Origin: Siphonodentalium dalli
Lineage: Eukaryota; Mollusca; Scaphopoda; Gadilida; Siphonodentaliidae
Length of the DNA: 64,000 nucleotides
Assembly (NCBI GenBank): GCA_032622095.1
Contig: CP136063.1
Span: 210,412,355 to 210,476,354 of the forward strand
Reading direction: 5' to 3'
A model generated the notes under the pieces. That model worked only from the letters and a program-made list of their open reading frames with translations, made no database searches and was not told where the DNA came from. A program made the position numbers and the translations under genes. Of the stretch, positions 10,981 to 24,900 are shown one piece after another. The stretch's first letter is position 1, and every line of letters begins with the position of its first letter.

Positions 10981-11712
10981 GTCAAATCGAAAGACAGAGT
11001 TGTCCATCCTTGCCCACATACAACAGTCGATGTTTGTAAACCAAGATCACGACACTGTGCATGCATTGCCAAGGGGGCATTAACTTTGACTCATCCGCCC
11101 ATTGTTCACTTTGGGAAGAAACAAAAAGTGCAGGTCAGAATATATATCGTGTATTTGGGAAGGGACTCAAAACAAACCCCGATCATGTGTCACCCAAATT
11201 TTTTCTTTTAGTCGTTTGGGCTAGAATTTTTGCTCATTTTGATCGCACGGGTACACGCATTTGAAAGATGTCGACAAAACTGCGAAAATAAAAGTTCCGG
11301 GTCCAACTATATTGGACAGGCTACTAACCGCTGACTATTCACGGGCGCGATCCCACTACTGCTTGACACGGGGACTTTTGCCTGCTGCGTTTCCGCCCTG
11401 GGCCGGTACGTCCCTCCTTAGACAACCTGACCACACGAGGCTCCCCAAGTGTGACCATATTGATGCCAAGCTTAGTGCGGACGCCCGATCGACATAGACC
11501 ACCGGCTAGCAGTGACCCCATCCTCAAGCCGTCCTCCGAACCAGGCCTCCAAGTAGTTAGATTACAGGAGCACACCACAACTCCCAGCCGACAACTCTCC
11601 TTCCCAACTGCACATTTGTATGCATTCACCTATAAGTGACATGTCCGAATCAACAACTGCACTTTGGTTGACCCATTTGTACAATCCATATGTTACAACC
11701 ATACAGCCACGT

Positions 11713-12444
11713 GTCAAATCGAAAGACAGAGTTGTCCATCCTTGCCCACATACAACAGTCGATGTTTGTAAACCAAGATCACGACACTGTGCATGCATTG
11801 CCAAGGGGGCATTAACTTTGACTCATCCGCCCATTGTTCACTTTGGGAAGAAACAAAAAGTGCAGGTCAGAATATATATCGTGTATTTGGGAAGGGACTC
11901 AAAACAAACCCCGATCATGTGTCACCCAAATTTTTTCTTTTAGTCGTTTGGGCTAGAATTTTTGCTCATTTTGATCGCACGGGTACACGCATTTGAAAGA
12001 TGTCGACAAAACTGCGAAAATAAAAGTTCCGGGTCCAACTATATTGGACAGGCTACTAACCGCTGACTATTCACGGGCGCGATCCCACTACTGCTTGACA
12101 CGGGGACTTTTGCCTGCTGCGTTTCCGCCCTGGGCCGGTACGTCCCTCCTTAGACAACCTGACCACACGAGGCTCCCCAAGTGTGACCATATTGATGCCA
12201 AGCTTAGTGCGGACGCCCGATCGACATAGACCACCGGCTAGCAGTGACCCCATCCCCAAGCCGTCCTCCGAACCAGGCCTCCAAGTAGTTAGATTACAGG
12301 AGCACACCACAACTCCCAGCCGACAACTCTCCTTCCCAACTGCACATTTGTATGCATTCACCTATAAGTGACATGTCCGAATCAACAACTGCACTTTGGT
12401 TGACCCATTTGTACAATCCATATGTTACAACCATACAGCCACGT
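11713..12444 (+). repeat. Copy 17, shared variant T544C
   Basis: C for T at 12256 (monomer 544). The same change recurs only in copy 22. Confidence 0.94.
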
Positions 12445-15372
12445 GTCAAATCGAAAGACAGAGTTGTCCATCCTTGCCCACATACAACAGTCGATGTTTG
12501 TAAACCAAGATCACGACACTGTGCATGCATTGCCAAGGGGGCATTAACTTTGACTCATCCGCCCATTGTTCACTTTGGGAAGAAACAAAAAGTGCAGGTC
12601 AGAATATATATCGTGTATTTGGGAAGGGACTCAAAACAAACCCCGATCATGTGTCACCCAAATTTTTTCTTTTAGTCGTTTGGGCTAGAATTTTTGCTCA
12701 TTTTGATCGCACGGGTACACGCATTTGAAAGATGTCGACAAAACTGCGAAAATAAAAGTTCCGGGTCCAACTATATTGGACAGGCTACTAACCGCTGACT
12801 ATTCACGGGCGCGATCCCACTACTGCTTGACACGGGGACTTTTGCCTGCTGCGTTTCCGCCCTGGGCCGGTACGTCCCTCCTTAGACAACCTGACCACAC
12901 GAGGCTCCCCAAGTGTGACCATATTGATGCCAAGCTTAGTGCGGACGCCCGATCGACATAGACCACCGGCTAGCAGTGACCCCATCCTCAAGCCGTCCTC
13001 CGAACCAGGCCTCCAAGTAGTTAGATTACAGGAGCACACCACAACTCCCAGCCGACAACTCTCCTTCCCAACTGCACATTTGTATGCATTCACCTATAAG
13101 TGACATGTCCGAATCAACAACTGCACTTTGGTTGACCCATTTGTACAATCCATATGTTACAACCATACAGCCACGTGTCAAATCGAAAGACAGAGTTGTC
13201 CATCCTTGCCCACATACAACAGTCGATGTTTGTAAACCAAGATCACGACACTGTGCATGCATTGCCAAGGGGGCATTAACTTTGACTCATCCGCCCATTG
13301 TTCACTTTGGGAAGAAACAAAAAGTGCAGGTCAGAATATATATCGTGTATTTGGGAAGGGACTCAAAACAAACCCCGATCATGTGTCACCCAAATTTTTT
13401 CTTTTAGTCGTTTGGGCTAGAATTTTTGCTCATTTTGATCGCACGGGTACACGCATTTGAAAGATGTCGACAAAACTGCGAAAATAAAAGTTCCGGGTCC
13501 AACTATATTGGACAGGCTACTAACCGCTGACTATTCACGGGCGCGATCCCACTACTGCTTGACACGGGGACTTTTGCCTGCTGCGTTTCCGCCCTGGGCC
13601 GGTACGTCCCTCCTTAGACAACCTGACCACACGAGGCTCCCCAAGTGTGACCATATTGATGCCAAGCTTAGTGCGGACGCCCGATCGACATAGACCACCG
13701 GCTAGCAGTGACCCCATCCTCAAGCCGTCCTCCGAACCAGGCCTCCAAGTAGTTAGATTACAGGAGCACACCACAACTCCCAGCCGACAACTCTCCTTCC
13801 CAACTGCACATTTGTATGCATTCACCTATAAGTGACATGTCCGAATCAACAACTGCACTTTGGTTGACCCATTTGTACAATCCATATGTTACAACCATAC
13901 AGCCACGTGTCAAATCGAAAGACAGAGTTGTCCATCCTTGCCCACATACAACAGTCGATGTTTGTAAACCAAGATCACGACACTGTGCATGCATTGCCAA
14001 GGGGGCATTAACTTTGACTCATCCGCCCATTGTTCACTTTGGGAAGAAACAAAAAGTGCAGGTCAGAATATATATCGTGTATTTGGGAAGGGACTCAAAA
14101 CAAACCCCGATCATGTGTCACCCAAATTTTTTCTTTTAGTCGTTTGGGCTAGAATTTTTGCTCATTTTGATCGCACGGGTACACGCATTTGAAAGATGTC
14201 GACAAAACTGCGAAAATAAAAGTTCCGGGTCCAACTATATTGGACAGGCTACTAACCGCTGACTATTCACGGGCGCGATCCCACTACTGCTTGACACGGG
14301 GACTTTTGCCTGCTGCGTTTCCGCCCTGGGCCGGTACGTCCCTCCTTAGACAACCTGACCACACGAGGCTCCCCAAGTGTGACCATATTGATGCCAAGCT
14401 TAGTGCGGACGCCCGATCGACATAGACCACCGGCTAGCAGTGACCCCATCCTCAAGCCGTCCTCCGAACCAGGCCTCCAAGTAGTTAGATTACAGGAGCA
14501 CACCACAACTCCCAGCCGACAACTCTCCTTCCCAACTGCACATTTGTATGCATTCACCTATAAGTGACATGTCCGAATCAACAACTGCACTTTGGTTGAC
14601 CCATTTGTACAATCCATATGTTACAACCATACAGCCACGTGTCAAATCGAAAGACAGAGTTGTCCATCCTTGCCCACATACAACAGTCGATGTTTGTAAA
14701 CCAAGATCACGACACTGTGCATGCATTGCCAAGGGGGCATTAACTTTGACTCATCCGCCCATTGTTCACTTTGGGAAGAAACAAAAAGTGCAGGTCAGAA
14801 TATATATCGTGTATTTGGGAAGGGACTCAAAACAAACCCCGATCATGTGTCACCCAAATTTTTTCTTTTAGTCGTTTGGGCTAGAATTTTTGCTCATTTT
14901 GATCGCACGGGTACACGCATTTGAAAGATGTCGACAAAACTGCGAAAATAAAAGTTCCGGGTCCAACTATATTGGACAGGCTACTAACCGCTGACTATTC
15001 ACGGGCGCGATCCCACTACTGCTTGACACGGGGACTTTTGCCTGCTGCGTTTCCGCCCTGGGCCGGTACGTCCCTCCTTAGACAACCTGACCACACGAGG
15101 CTCCCCAAGTGTGACCATATTGATGCCAAGCTTAGTGCGGACGCCCGATCGACATAGACCACCGGCTAGCAGTGACCCCATCCTCAAGCCGTCCTCCGAA
15201 CCAGGCCTCCAAGTAGTTAGATTACAGGAGCACACCACAACTCCCAGCCGACAACTCTCCTTCCCAACTGCACATTTGTATGCATTCACCTATAAGTGAC
15301 ATGTCCGAATCAACAACTGCACTTTGGTTGACCCATTTGTACAATCCATATGTTACAACCATACAGCCACGT
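12445..15372 (+). repeat. Copies 18-21, consensus block
   Basis: Four consecutive copies with no difference seen. They lie between the two T544C copies. Confidence 0.88.
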
Positions 15373-16104
15373 GTCAAATCGAAAGACAGAGTTGTCCATC
15401 CTTGCCCACATACAACAGTCGATGTTTGTAAACCAAGATCACGACACTGTGCATGCATTGCCAAGGGGGCATTAACTTTGACTCATCCGCCCATTGTTCA
15501 CTTTGGGAAGAAACAAAAAGTGCAGGTCAGAATATATATCGTGTATTTGGGAAGGGACTCAAAACAAACCCCGATCATGTGTCACCCAAATTTTTTCTTT
15601 TAGTCGTTTGGGCTAGAATTTTTGCTCATTTTGATCGCACGGGTACACGCATTTGAAAGATGTCGACAAAACTGCGAAAATAAAAGTTCCGGGTCCAACT
15701 ATATTGGACAGGCTACTAACCGCTGACTATTCACGGGCGCGATCCCACTACTGCTTGACACGGGGACTTTTGCCTGCTGCGTTTCCGCCCTGGGCCGGTA
15801 CGTCCCTCCTTAGACAACCTGACCACACGAGGCTCCCCAAGTGTGACCATATTGATGCCAAGCTTAGTGCGGACGCCCGATCGACATAGACCACCGGCTA
15901 GCAGTGACCCCATCCCCAAGCCGTCCTCCGAACCAGGCCTCCAAGTAGTTAGATTACAGGAGCACACCACAACTCCCAGCCGACAACTCTCCTTCCCAAC
16001 TGCACATTTGTATGCATTCACCTATAAGTGACATGTCCGAATCAACAACTGCACTTTGGTTGACCCATTTGTACAATCCATATGTTACAACCATACAGCC
16101 ACGT
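15373..16104 (+). repeat. Copy 22, shared variant T544C
   Basis: C for T at 15916 (monomer 544), five monomers (3660 bp) after copy 17. Confidence 0.94.
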
Positions 16105-16836
16105 GTCAAATCGAAAGACAGAGTTGTCCATCCTTGCCCACATACAACAGTCGATGTTTGTAAACCAAGATCACGACACTGTGCATGCATTGCCAAGGGG
16201 GCATTAACTTTGACTCATCCGCCCATTGTTCACTTTGGGAAGAAACAAAAAGTGCAGGTCAGAATATATATCGTGTATTTGGGAAGGGACTCAAAACAAA
16301 CCCCGATCATGTGTTACCCAAATTTTTTCTTTTAGTCGTTTGGGCTAGAATTTTTGCTCATTTTGATCGCACGGGTACACGCATTTGAAAGATGTCGACA
16401 AAACTGCGAAAATAAAAGTTCCGGGTCCAACTATATTGGACAGGCTACTAACCGCTGACTATTCACGGGCGCGATCCCACTACTGCTTGACACGGGGACT
16501 TTTGCCTGCTGCGTTTCCGCCCTGGGCCGGTACGTCCCTCCTTAGACAACCTGACCACACGAGGCTCCCCAAGTGTGACCATATTGATGCCAAGCTTAGT
16601 GCGGACGCCCGATCGACATAGACCACCGGCTAGCAGTGACCCCATCCTCAAGCCGTCCTCCGAACCAGGCCTCCAAGTAGTTAGATTACAGGAGCACACC
16701 ACAACTCCCAGCCGACAACTCTCCTTCCCAACTGCACATTTGTATGCATTCACCTATAAGTGACATGTCCGAATCAACAACTGCACTTTGGTTGACCCAT
16801 TTGTACAATCCATATGTTACAACCATACAGCCACGT
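16105..16836 (+). repeat. Copy 23, private variant C211T
   Basis: One difference from consensus: T for C at 16315 (monomer 211). Confidence 0.93.
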
Positions 16837-17568
16837 GTCAAATCGAAAGACAGAGTTGTCCATCCTTGCCCACATACAACAGTCGATGTTTGTAAACCAA
16901 GATCACGACACTGTGCATGCATTGCCAAGGGGGCATTAACTTTGACTCATCCGCCCATTGTTCACTTTGGGAAGAAACAAAAAGTGCAGGTCAGAATATA
17001 TATCGTGTATTTGGGAAGGGACTCAAAACAAACCCCGATCATGTGTCACCCAAATTTTTTCTTTTAGTCGTTTGGGCTAGAATTTTTGCTCATTTTGATC
17101 GCACGGGTACACGCATTTGAAAGATGTCGACAAAACTGCGAAAATAAAAGTTCCGGGTCCAACTATATTGGACAGGCTACTAACCGCTGACTATTCACGG
17201 GCGCGATCCCACTACTGCTTGATACGGGGACTTTTGCCTGCTGCGTTTCCGCCCTGGGCCGGTACGTCCCTCCTTAGACAACCTGACCACACGAGGCTCC
17301 CCAAGTGTGACCATATTGATGCCAAGCTTAGTGCGGACGCCCGATCGACATAGACCACCGGCTAGCAGTGACCCCATCCTCAAGCCGTCCTCCGAACCAG
17401 GCCTCCAAGTAGTTAGATTACAGGAGCACACCACAACTCCCAGCCGACAACTCTCCTTCCCAACTGCACATTTGTATGCATTCACCTATAAGTGACATGT
17501 CCGAATCAACAACTGCACTTTGGTTGACCCATTTGTACAATCCATATGTTACAACCATACAGCCACGT
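16837..17568 (+). repeat. Copy 24, private variant C387T
   Basis: One difference from consensus: T for C at 17223 (monomer 387). Copies 22, 23 and 24 are three adjacent variant copies, each with a different change. Confidence 0.93.
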
Positions 17569-19032
17569 GTCAAATCGAAAGACAGAGTTGTCCATCCTTG
17601 CCCACATACAACAGTCGATGTTTGTAAACCAAGATCACGACACTGTGCATGCATTGCCAAGGGGGCATTAACTTTGACTCATCCGCCCATTGTTCACTTT
17701 GGGAAGAAACAAAAAGTGCAGGTCAGAATATATATCGTGTATTTGGGAAGGGACTCAAAACAAACCCCGATCATGTGTCACCCAAATTTTTTCTTTTAGT
17801 CGTTTGGGCTAGAATTTTTGCTCATTTTGATCGCACGGGTACACGCATTTGAAAGATGTCGACAAAACTGCGAAAATAAAAGTTCCGGGTCCAACTATAT
17901 TGGACAGGCTACTAACCGCTGACTATTCACGGGCGCGATCCCACTACTGCTTGACACGGGGACTTTTGCCTGCTGCGTTTCCGCCCTGGGCCGGTACGTC
18001 CCTCCTTAGACAACCTGACCACACGAGGCTCCCCAAGTGTGACCATATTGATGCCAAGCTTAGTGCGGACGCCCGATCGACATAGACCACCGGCTAGCAG
18101 TGACCCCATCCTCAAGCCGTCCTCCGAACCAGGCCTCCAAGTAGTTAGATTACAGGAGCACACCACAACTCCCAGCCGACAACTCTCCTTCCCAACTGCA
18201 CATTTGTATGCATTCACCTATAAGTGACATGTCCGAATCAACAACTGCACTTTGGTTGACCCATTTGTACAATCCATATGTTACAACCATACAGCCACGT
18301 GTCAAATCGAAAGACAGAGTTGTCCATCCTTGCCCACATACAACAGTCGATGTTTGTAAACCAAGATCACGACACTGTGCATGCATTGCCAAGGGGGCAT
18401 TAACTTTGACTCATCCGCCCATTGTTCACTTTGGGAAGAAACAAAAAGTGCAGGTCAGAATATATATCGTGTATTTGGGAAGGGACTCAAAACAAACCCC
18501 GATCATGTGTCACCCAAATTTTTTCTTTTAGTCGTTTGGGCTAGAATTTTTGCTCATTTTGATCGCACGGGTACACGCATTTGAAAGATGTCGACAAAAC
18601 TGCGAAAATAAAAGTTCCGGGTCCAACTATATTGGACAGGCTACTAACCGCTGACTATTCACGGGCGCGATCCCACTACTGCTTGACACGGGGACTTTTG
18701 CCTGCTGCGTTTCCGCCCTGGGCCGGTACGTCCCTCCTTAGACAACCTGACCACACGAGGCTCCCCAAGTGTGACCATATTGATGCCAAGCTTAGTGCGG
18801 ACGCCCGATCGACATAGACCACCGGCTAGCAGTGACCCCATCCTCAAGCCGTCCTCCGAACCAGGCCTCCAAGTAGTTAGATTACAGGAGCACACCACAA
18901 CTCCCAGCCGACAACTCTCCTTCCCAACTGCACATTTGTATGCATTCACCTATAAGTGACATGTCCGAATCAACAACTGCACTTTGGTTGACCCATTTGT
19001 ACAATCCATATGTTACAACCATACAGCCACGT

Positions 19033-19764
19033 GTCAAATCGAAAGACAGAGTTGTCCATCCTTGCCCACATACAACAGTCGATGTTTGTAAACCAAGATC
19101 ACGACACTGTGCATGCATTGCCAAGGGGGCATTAACTTTGACTCATCCGCCCATTGTTCACTTTGGGAAGAAACAAAAAGTGCAGGTCAGAATATATATC
19201 GTGTATTTGGGAAGGGAATCAAAACAAACCCCGATCATGTGTCACCCAAATTTTTTCTTTTAGTCGTTTGGGCTAGAATTTTTGCTCATTTTGATCGCAC
19301 GGGTACACGCATTTGAAAGATGTCGACAAAACTGCGAAAATAAAAGTTCCGGGTCCAACTATATTGGACAGGCTACTAACCGCTGACTATTCACGGGCGC
19401 GATCCCACTACTGCTTGACACGGGGACTTTTGCCTGCTGCGTTTCCGCCCTGGGCCGGTACGTCCCTCCTTAGACAACCTGACCACACGAGGCTCCCCAA
19501 GTGTGACCATATTGATGCCAAGCTTAGTGCGGACGCCCGATCGACATAGACCACCGGCTAGCAGTGACCCCATCCTCAAGCCGTCCTCCGAACCAGGCCT
19601 CCAAGTAGTTAGATTACAGGAGCACACCACAACTCCCAGCCGACAACTCTCCTTCCCAACTGCACATTTGTATGCATTCACCTATAAGTGACATGTCCGA
19701 ATCAACAACTGCACTTTGGTTGACCCATTTGTACAATCCATATGTTACAACCATACAGCCACGT
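19033..19764 (+). repeat. Copy 27, shared variant C186A
   Basis: A for C at 19218 (monomer 186), twelve monomers after copy 15. Confidence 0.94.
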
Positions 19765-20496
19765 GTCAAATCGAAAGACAGAGTTGTCCATCCTTGCCCA
19801 CATACAACAGTCGATGTTTGTAAACCAAGATCACGACACTGTGCATGCATTGCCAAGGGGGCATTAACTTTGACTCATCCGCCCATTGTTCACTTTGGGA
19901 AGAAACAAAAAGTGCAGGTCAGAATATATATCGTGTATTTGGGAAGGGACTCAAAACAAACCCCGATCATGTGTCACCCAAATTTTTTCTTTTAGTCGTT
20001 TGGGCTAGAATTTTTGCTCATTTTGATCGCACGGGTACACGCATTTGAAAGATGTCGACAAAACTGCGAAAATAAAAGTTCCGGGTCCAACTATATTGGA
20101 CAGGCTACTAACCGCTGACTATTCACGGGCGCGATCCCACTACTGCTTGACACGGGGACTTTTGCCTGCTGCGTTTCCGCCCTGGGCCGGTACGTCCCTC
20201 CTTAGACAACCTGACCACACGAGGCTCCCCAAGTGTGACCATATTGATGCCAAGCTTAGTGCGGACGCCCGATCGACATAGACCACCGGCTAGCAGTGAC
20301 CCCATCCTCAAGCCGTCCTCCGAACCAGGCCTCCAAGTAGTTAGATTACAGGAGCACACCACAACTCCCAGCCGACAACTCTCCTTCCCAACTGCACATT
20401 TGTATGCATTCACCTATAAGTGACATGTCCGAATCAACAACTGCACTTTGGTTGACCCATTTGTACAATCCATATGTTACAACCATACAGCCACGT

Positions 20497-21227
20497 GTCA
20501 AATCGAAAGACAGAGTTGTCCATCCTTGCCCACATACAACAGTCGATGTTTGTAAACCAAGATCACGACACTGTGCATGCATTGCCAAGGGGGCATTAAC
20601 TTTGACTCATCCGCCCATTGTTCACTTTGGGAAGAAACAAAAAGTGCAGGTCAGAATATATATCGTGTATTTGGGAAGGGACTCAAAACAAACCCCGATC
20701 ATGTGTCACCCAAATTTTTTCTTTTAGTCGTTTGGGCTAGAATTTTTGCTCATTTTGATCGCACGGGTACACGCATTTGAAAGATGTCGACAAAACTGCG
20801 AAAATAAAAGTTCCGGGTCCAACTATATTGGACAGGCTACTAACCGCTGACTATTCAGGGCGCGATCCCACTACTGCTTGACACGGGGACTTTTGCCTGC
20901 TGCGTTTCCGCCCTGGGCCGGTACGTCCCTCCTTAGACAACCTGACCACACGAGGCTCCCCAAGTGTGACCATATTGATGCCAAGCTTAGTGCGGACGCC
21001 CGATCGACATAGACCACCGGCTAGCAGTGACCCCATCCTCAAGCCGTCCTCCGAACCAGGCCTCCAAGTAGTTAGATTACAGGAGCACACCACAACTCCC
21101 AGCCGACAACTCTCCTTCCCAACTGCACATTTGTATGCATTCACCTATAAGTGACATGTCCGAATCAACAACTGCACTTTGGTTGACCCATTTGTACAAT
21201 CCATATGTTACAACCATACAGCCACGT
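20497..21227 (+). repeat. Copy 29, 731 bp, deletion of C362
   Basis: One base is missing between 20857 and 20858, corresponding to C at monomer 362. This removes the CpG whose G carries G363T or G363A in other copies. The deletion shifts the register of the next 31 copies by one base and breaks the 281-517 open frame. No other copy carries it. Confidence 0.94.
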
Positions 21228-21959
21228 GTCAAATCGAAAGACAGAGTTGTCCATCCTTGCCCACATACAACAGTCGATGTTTGTAAACCAAGATCACGAC
21301 ACTGTGCATGCATTGCCAAGGGGGCATTAACTTTGACTCATCCGCCCATTGTTCACTTTGGGAAGAAACAAAAAGTGCAGGTCAGAATATATATCGTGTA
21401 TTTGGGAAGGGAATCAAAACAAACCCCGATCATGTGTCACCCAAATTTTTTCTTTTAGTCGTTTGGGCTAGAATTTTTGCTCATTTTGATCGCACGGGTA
21501 CACGCATTTGAAAGATGTCGACAAAACTGCGAAAATAAAAGTTCCGGGTCCAACTATATTGGACAGGCTACTAACCGCTGACTATTCACGGGCGCGATCC
21601 CACTACTGCTTGACACGGGGACTTTTGCCTGCTGCGTTTCCGCCCTGGGCCGGTACGTCCCTCCTTAGACAACCTGACCACACGAGGCTCCCCAAGTGTG
21701 ACCATATTGATGCCAAGCTTAGTGCGGACGCCCGATCGACATAGACCACCGGCTAGCAGTGACCCCATCCTCAAGCCGTCCTCCGAACCAGGCCTCCAAG
21801 TAGTTAGATTACAGGAGCACACCACAACTCCCAGCCGACAACTCTCCTTCCCAACTGCACATTTGTATGCATTCACCTATAAGTGACATGTCCGAATCAA
21901 CAACTGCACTTTGGTTGACCCATTTGTACAATCCATATGTTACAACCATACAGCCACGT
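21228..21959 (+). repeat. Copy 30, shared variant C186A
   Basis: A for C at 21413 (monomer 186), three monomers after copy 27. This is the last C186A copy in the window. Confidence 0.94.
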
Positions 21960-24900
21960 GTCAAATCGAAAGACAGAGTTGTCCATCCTTGCCCACATAC
22001 AACAGTCGATGTTTGTAAACCAAGATCACGACACTGTGCATGCATTGCCAAGGGGGCATTAACTTTGACTCATCCGCCCATTGTTCACTTTGGGAAGAAA
22101 CAAAAAGTGCAGGTCAGAATATATATCGTGTATTTGGGAAGGGACTCAAAACAAACCCCGATCATGTGTCACCCAAATTTTTTCTTTTAGTCGTTTGGGC
22201 TAGAATTTTTGCTCATTTTGATCGCACGGGTACACGCATTTGAAAGATGTCGACAAAACTGCGAAAATAAAAGTTCCGGGTCCAACTATATTGGACAGGC
22301 TACTAACCGCTGACTATTCACGGGCGCGATCCCACTACTGCTTGACACGGGGACTTTTGCCTGCTGCGTTTCCGCCCTGGGCCGGTACGTCCCTCCTTAG
22401 ACAACCTGACCACACGAGGCTCCCCAAGTGTGACCATATTGATGCCAAGCTTAGTGCGGACGCCCGATCGACATAGACCACCGGCTAGCAGTGACCCCAT
22501 CCTCAAGCCGTCCTCCGAACCAGGCCTCCAAGTAGTTAGATTACAGGAGCACACCACAACTCCCAGCCGACAACTCTCCTTCCCAACTGCACATTTGTAT
22601 GCATTCACCTATAAGTGACATGTCCGAATCAACAACTGCACTTTGGTTGACCCATTTGTACAATCCATATGTTACAACCATACAGCCACGTGTCAAATCG
22701 AAAGACAGAGTTGTCCATCCTTGCCCACATACAACAGTCGATGTTTGTAAACCAAGATCACGACACTGTGCATGCATTGCCAAGGGGGCATTAACTTTGA
22801 CTCATCCGCCCATTGTTCACTTTGGGAAGAAACAAAAAGTGCAGGTCAGAATATATATCGTGTATTTGGGAAGGGACTCAAAACAAACCCCGATCATGTG
22901 TCACCCAAATTTTTTCTTTTAGTCGTTTGGGCTAGAATTTTTGCTCATTTTGATCGCACGGGTACACGCATTTGAAAGATGTCGACAAAACTGCGAAAAT
23001 AAAAGTTCCGGGTCCAACTATATTGGACAGGCTACTAACCGCTGACTATTCACGGGCGCGATCCCACTACTGCTTGACACGGGGACTTTTGCCTGCTGCG
23101 TTTCCGCCCTGGGCCGGTACGTCCCTCCTTAGACAACCTGACCACACGAGGCTCCCCAAGTGTGACCATATTGATGCCAAGCTTAGTGCGGACGCCCGAT
23201 CGACATAGACCACCGGCTAGCAGTGACCCCATCCTCAAGCCGTCCTCCGAACCAGGCCTCCAAGTAGTTAGATTACAGGAGCACACCACAACTCCCAGCC
23301 GACAACTCTCCTTCCCAACTGCACATTTGTATGCATTCACCTATAAGTGACATGTCCGAATCAACAACTGCACTTTGGTTGACCCATTTGTACAATCCAT
23401 ATGTTACAACCATACAGCCACGTGTCAAATCGAAAGACAGAGTTGTCCATCCTTGCCCACATACAACAGTCGATGTTTGTAAACCAAGATCACGACACTG
23501 TGCATGCATTGCCAAGGGGGCATTAACTTTGACTCATCCGCCCATTGTTCACTTTGGGAAGAAACAAAAAGTGCAGGTCAGAATATATATCGTGTATTTG
23601 GGAAGGGACTCAAAACAAACCCCGATCATGTGTCACCCAAATTTTTTCTTTTAGTCGTTTGGGCTAGAATTTTTGCTCATTTTGATCGCACGGGTACACG
23701 CATTTGAAAGATGTCGACAAAACTGCGAAAATAAAAGTTCCGGGTCCAACTATATTGGACAGGCTACTAACCGCTGACTATTCACGGGCGCGATCCCACT
23801 ACTGCTTGACACGGGGACTTTTGCCTGCTGCGTTTCCGCCCTGGGCCGGTACGTCCCTCCTTAGACAACCTGACCACACGAGGCTCCCCAAGTGTGACCA
23901 TATTGATGCCAAGCTTAGTGCGGACGCCCGATCGACATAGACCACCGGCTAGCAGTGACCCCATCCTCAAGCCGTCCTCCGAACCAGGCCTCCAAGTAGT
24001 TAGATTACAGGAGCACACCACAACTCCCAGCCGACAACTCTCCTTCCCAACTGCACATTTGTATGCATTCACCTATAAGTGACATGTCCGAATCAACAAC
24101 TGCACTTTGGTTGACCCATTTGTACAATCCATATGTTACAACCATACAGCCACGTGTCAAATCGAAAGACAGAGTTGTCCATCCTTGCCCACATACAACA
24201 GTCGATGTTTGTAAACCAAGATCACGACACTGTGCATGCATTGCCAAGGGGGCATTAACTTTGACTCATCCGCCCATTGTTCACTTTGGGAAGAAACAAA
24301 AAGTGCAGGTCAGAATATATATCGTGTATTTGGGAAGGGACTCAAAACAAACCCCGATCATGTGTCACCCAAATTTTTTCTTTTAGTCGTTTGGGCTAGA
24401 ATTTTTGCTCATTTTGATCGCACGGGTACACGCATTTGAAAGATGTCGACAAAACTGCGAAAATAAAAGTTCCGGGTCCAACTATATTGGACAGGCTACT
24501 AACCGCTGACTATTCACGGGCGCGATCCCACTACTGCTTGACACGGGGACTTTTGCCTGCTGCGTTTCCGCCCTGGGCCGGTACGTCCCTCCTTAGACAA
24601 CCTGACCACACGAGGCTCCCCAAGTGTGACCATATTGATGCCAAGCTTAGTGCGGACGCCCGATCGACATAGACCACCGGCTAGCAGTGACCCCATCCTC
24701 AAGCCGTCCTCCGAACCAGGCCTCCAAGTAGTTAGATTACAGGAGCACACCACAACTCCCAGCCGACAACTCTCCTTCCCAACTGCACATTTGTATGCAT
24801 TCACCTATAAGTGACATGTCCGAATCAACAACTGCACTTTGGTTGACCCATTTGTACAATCCATATGTTACAACCATACAGCCACGTGTCAAATCGAAAG

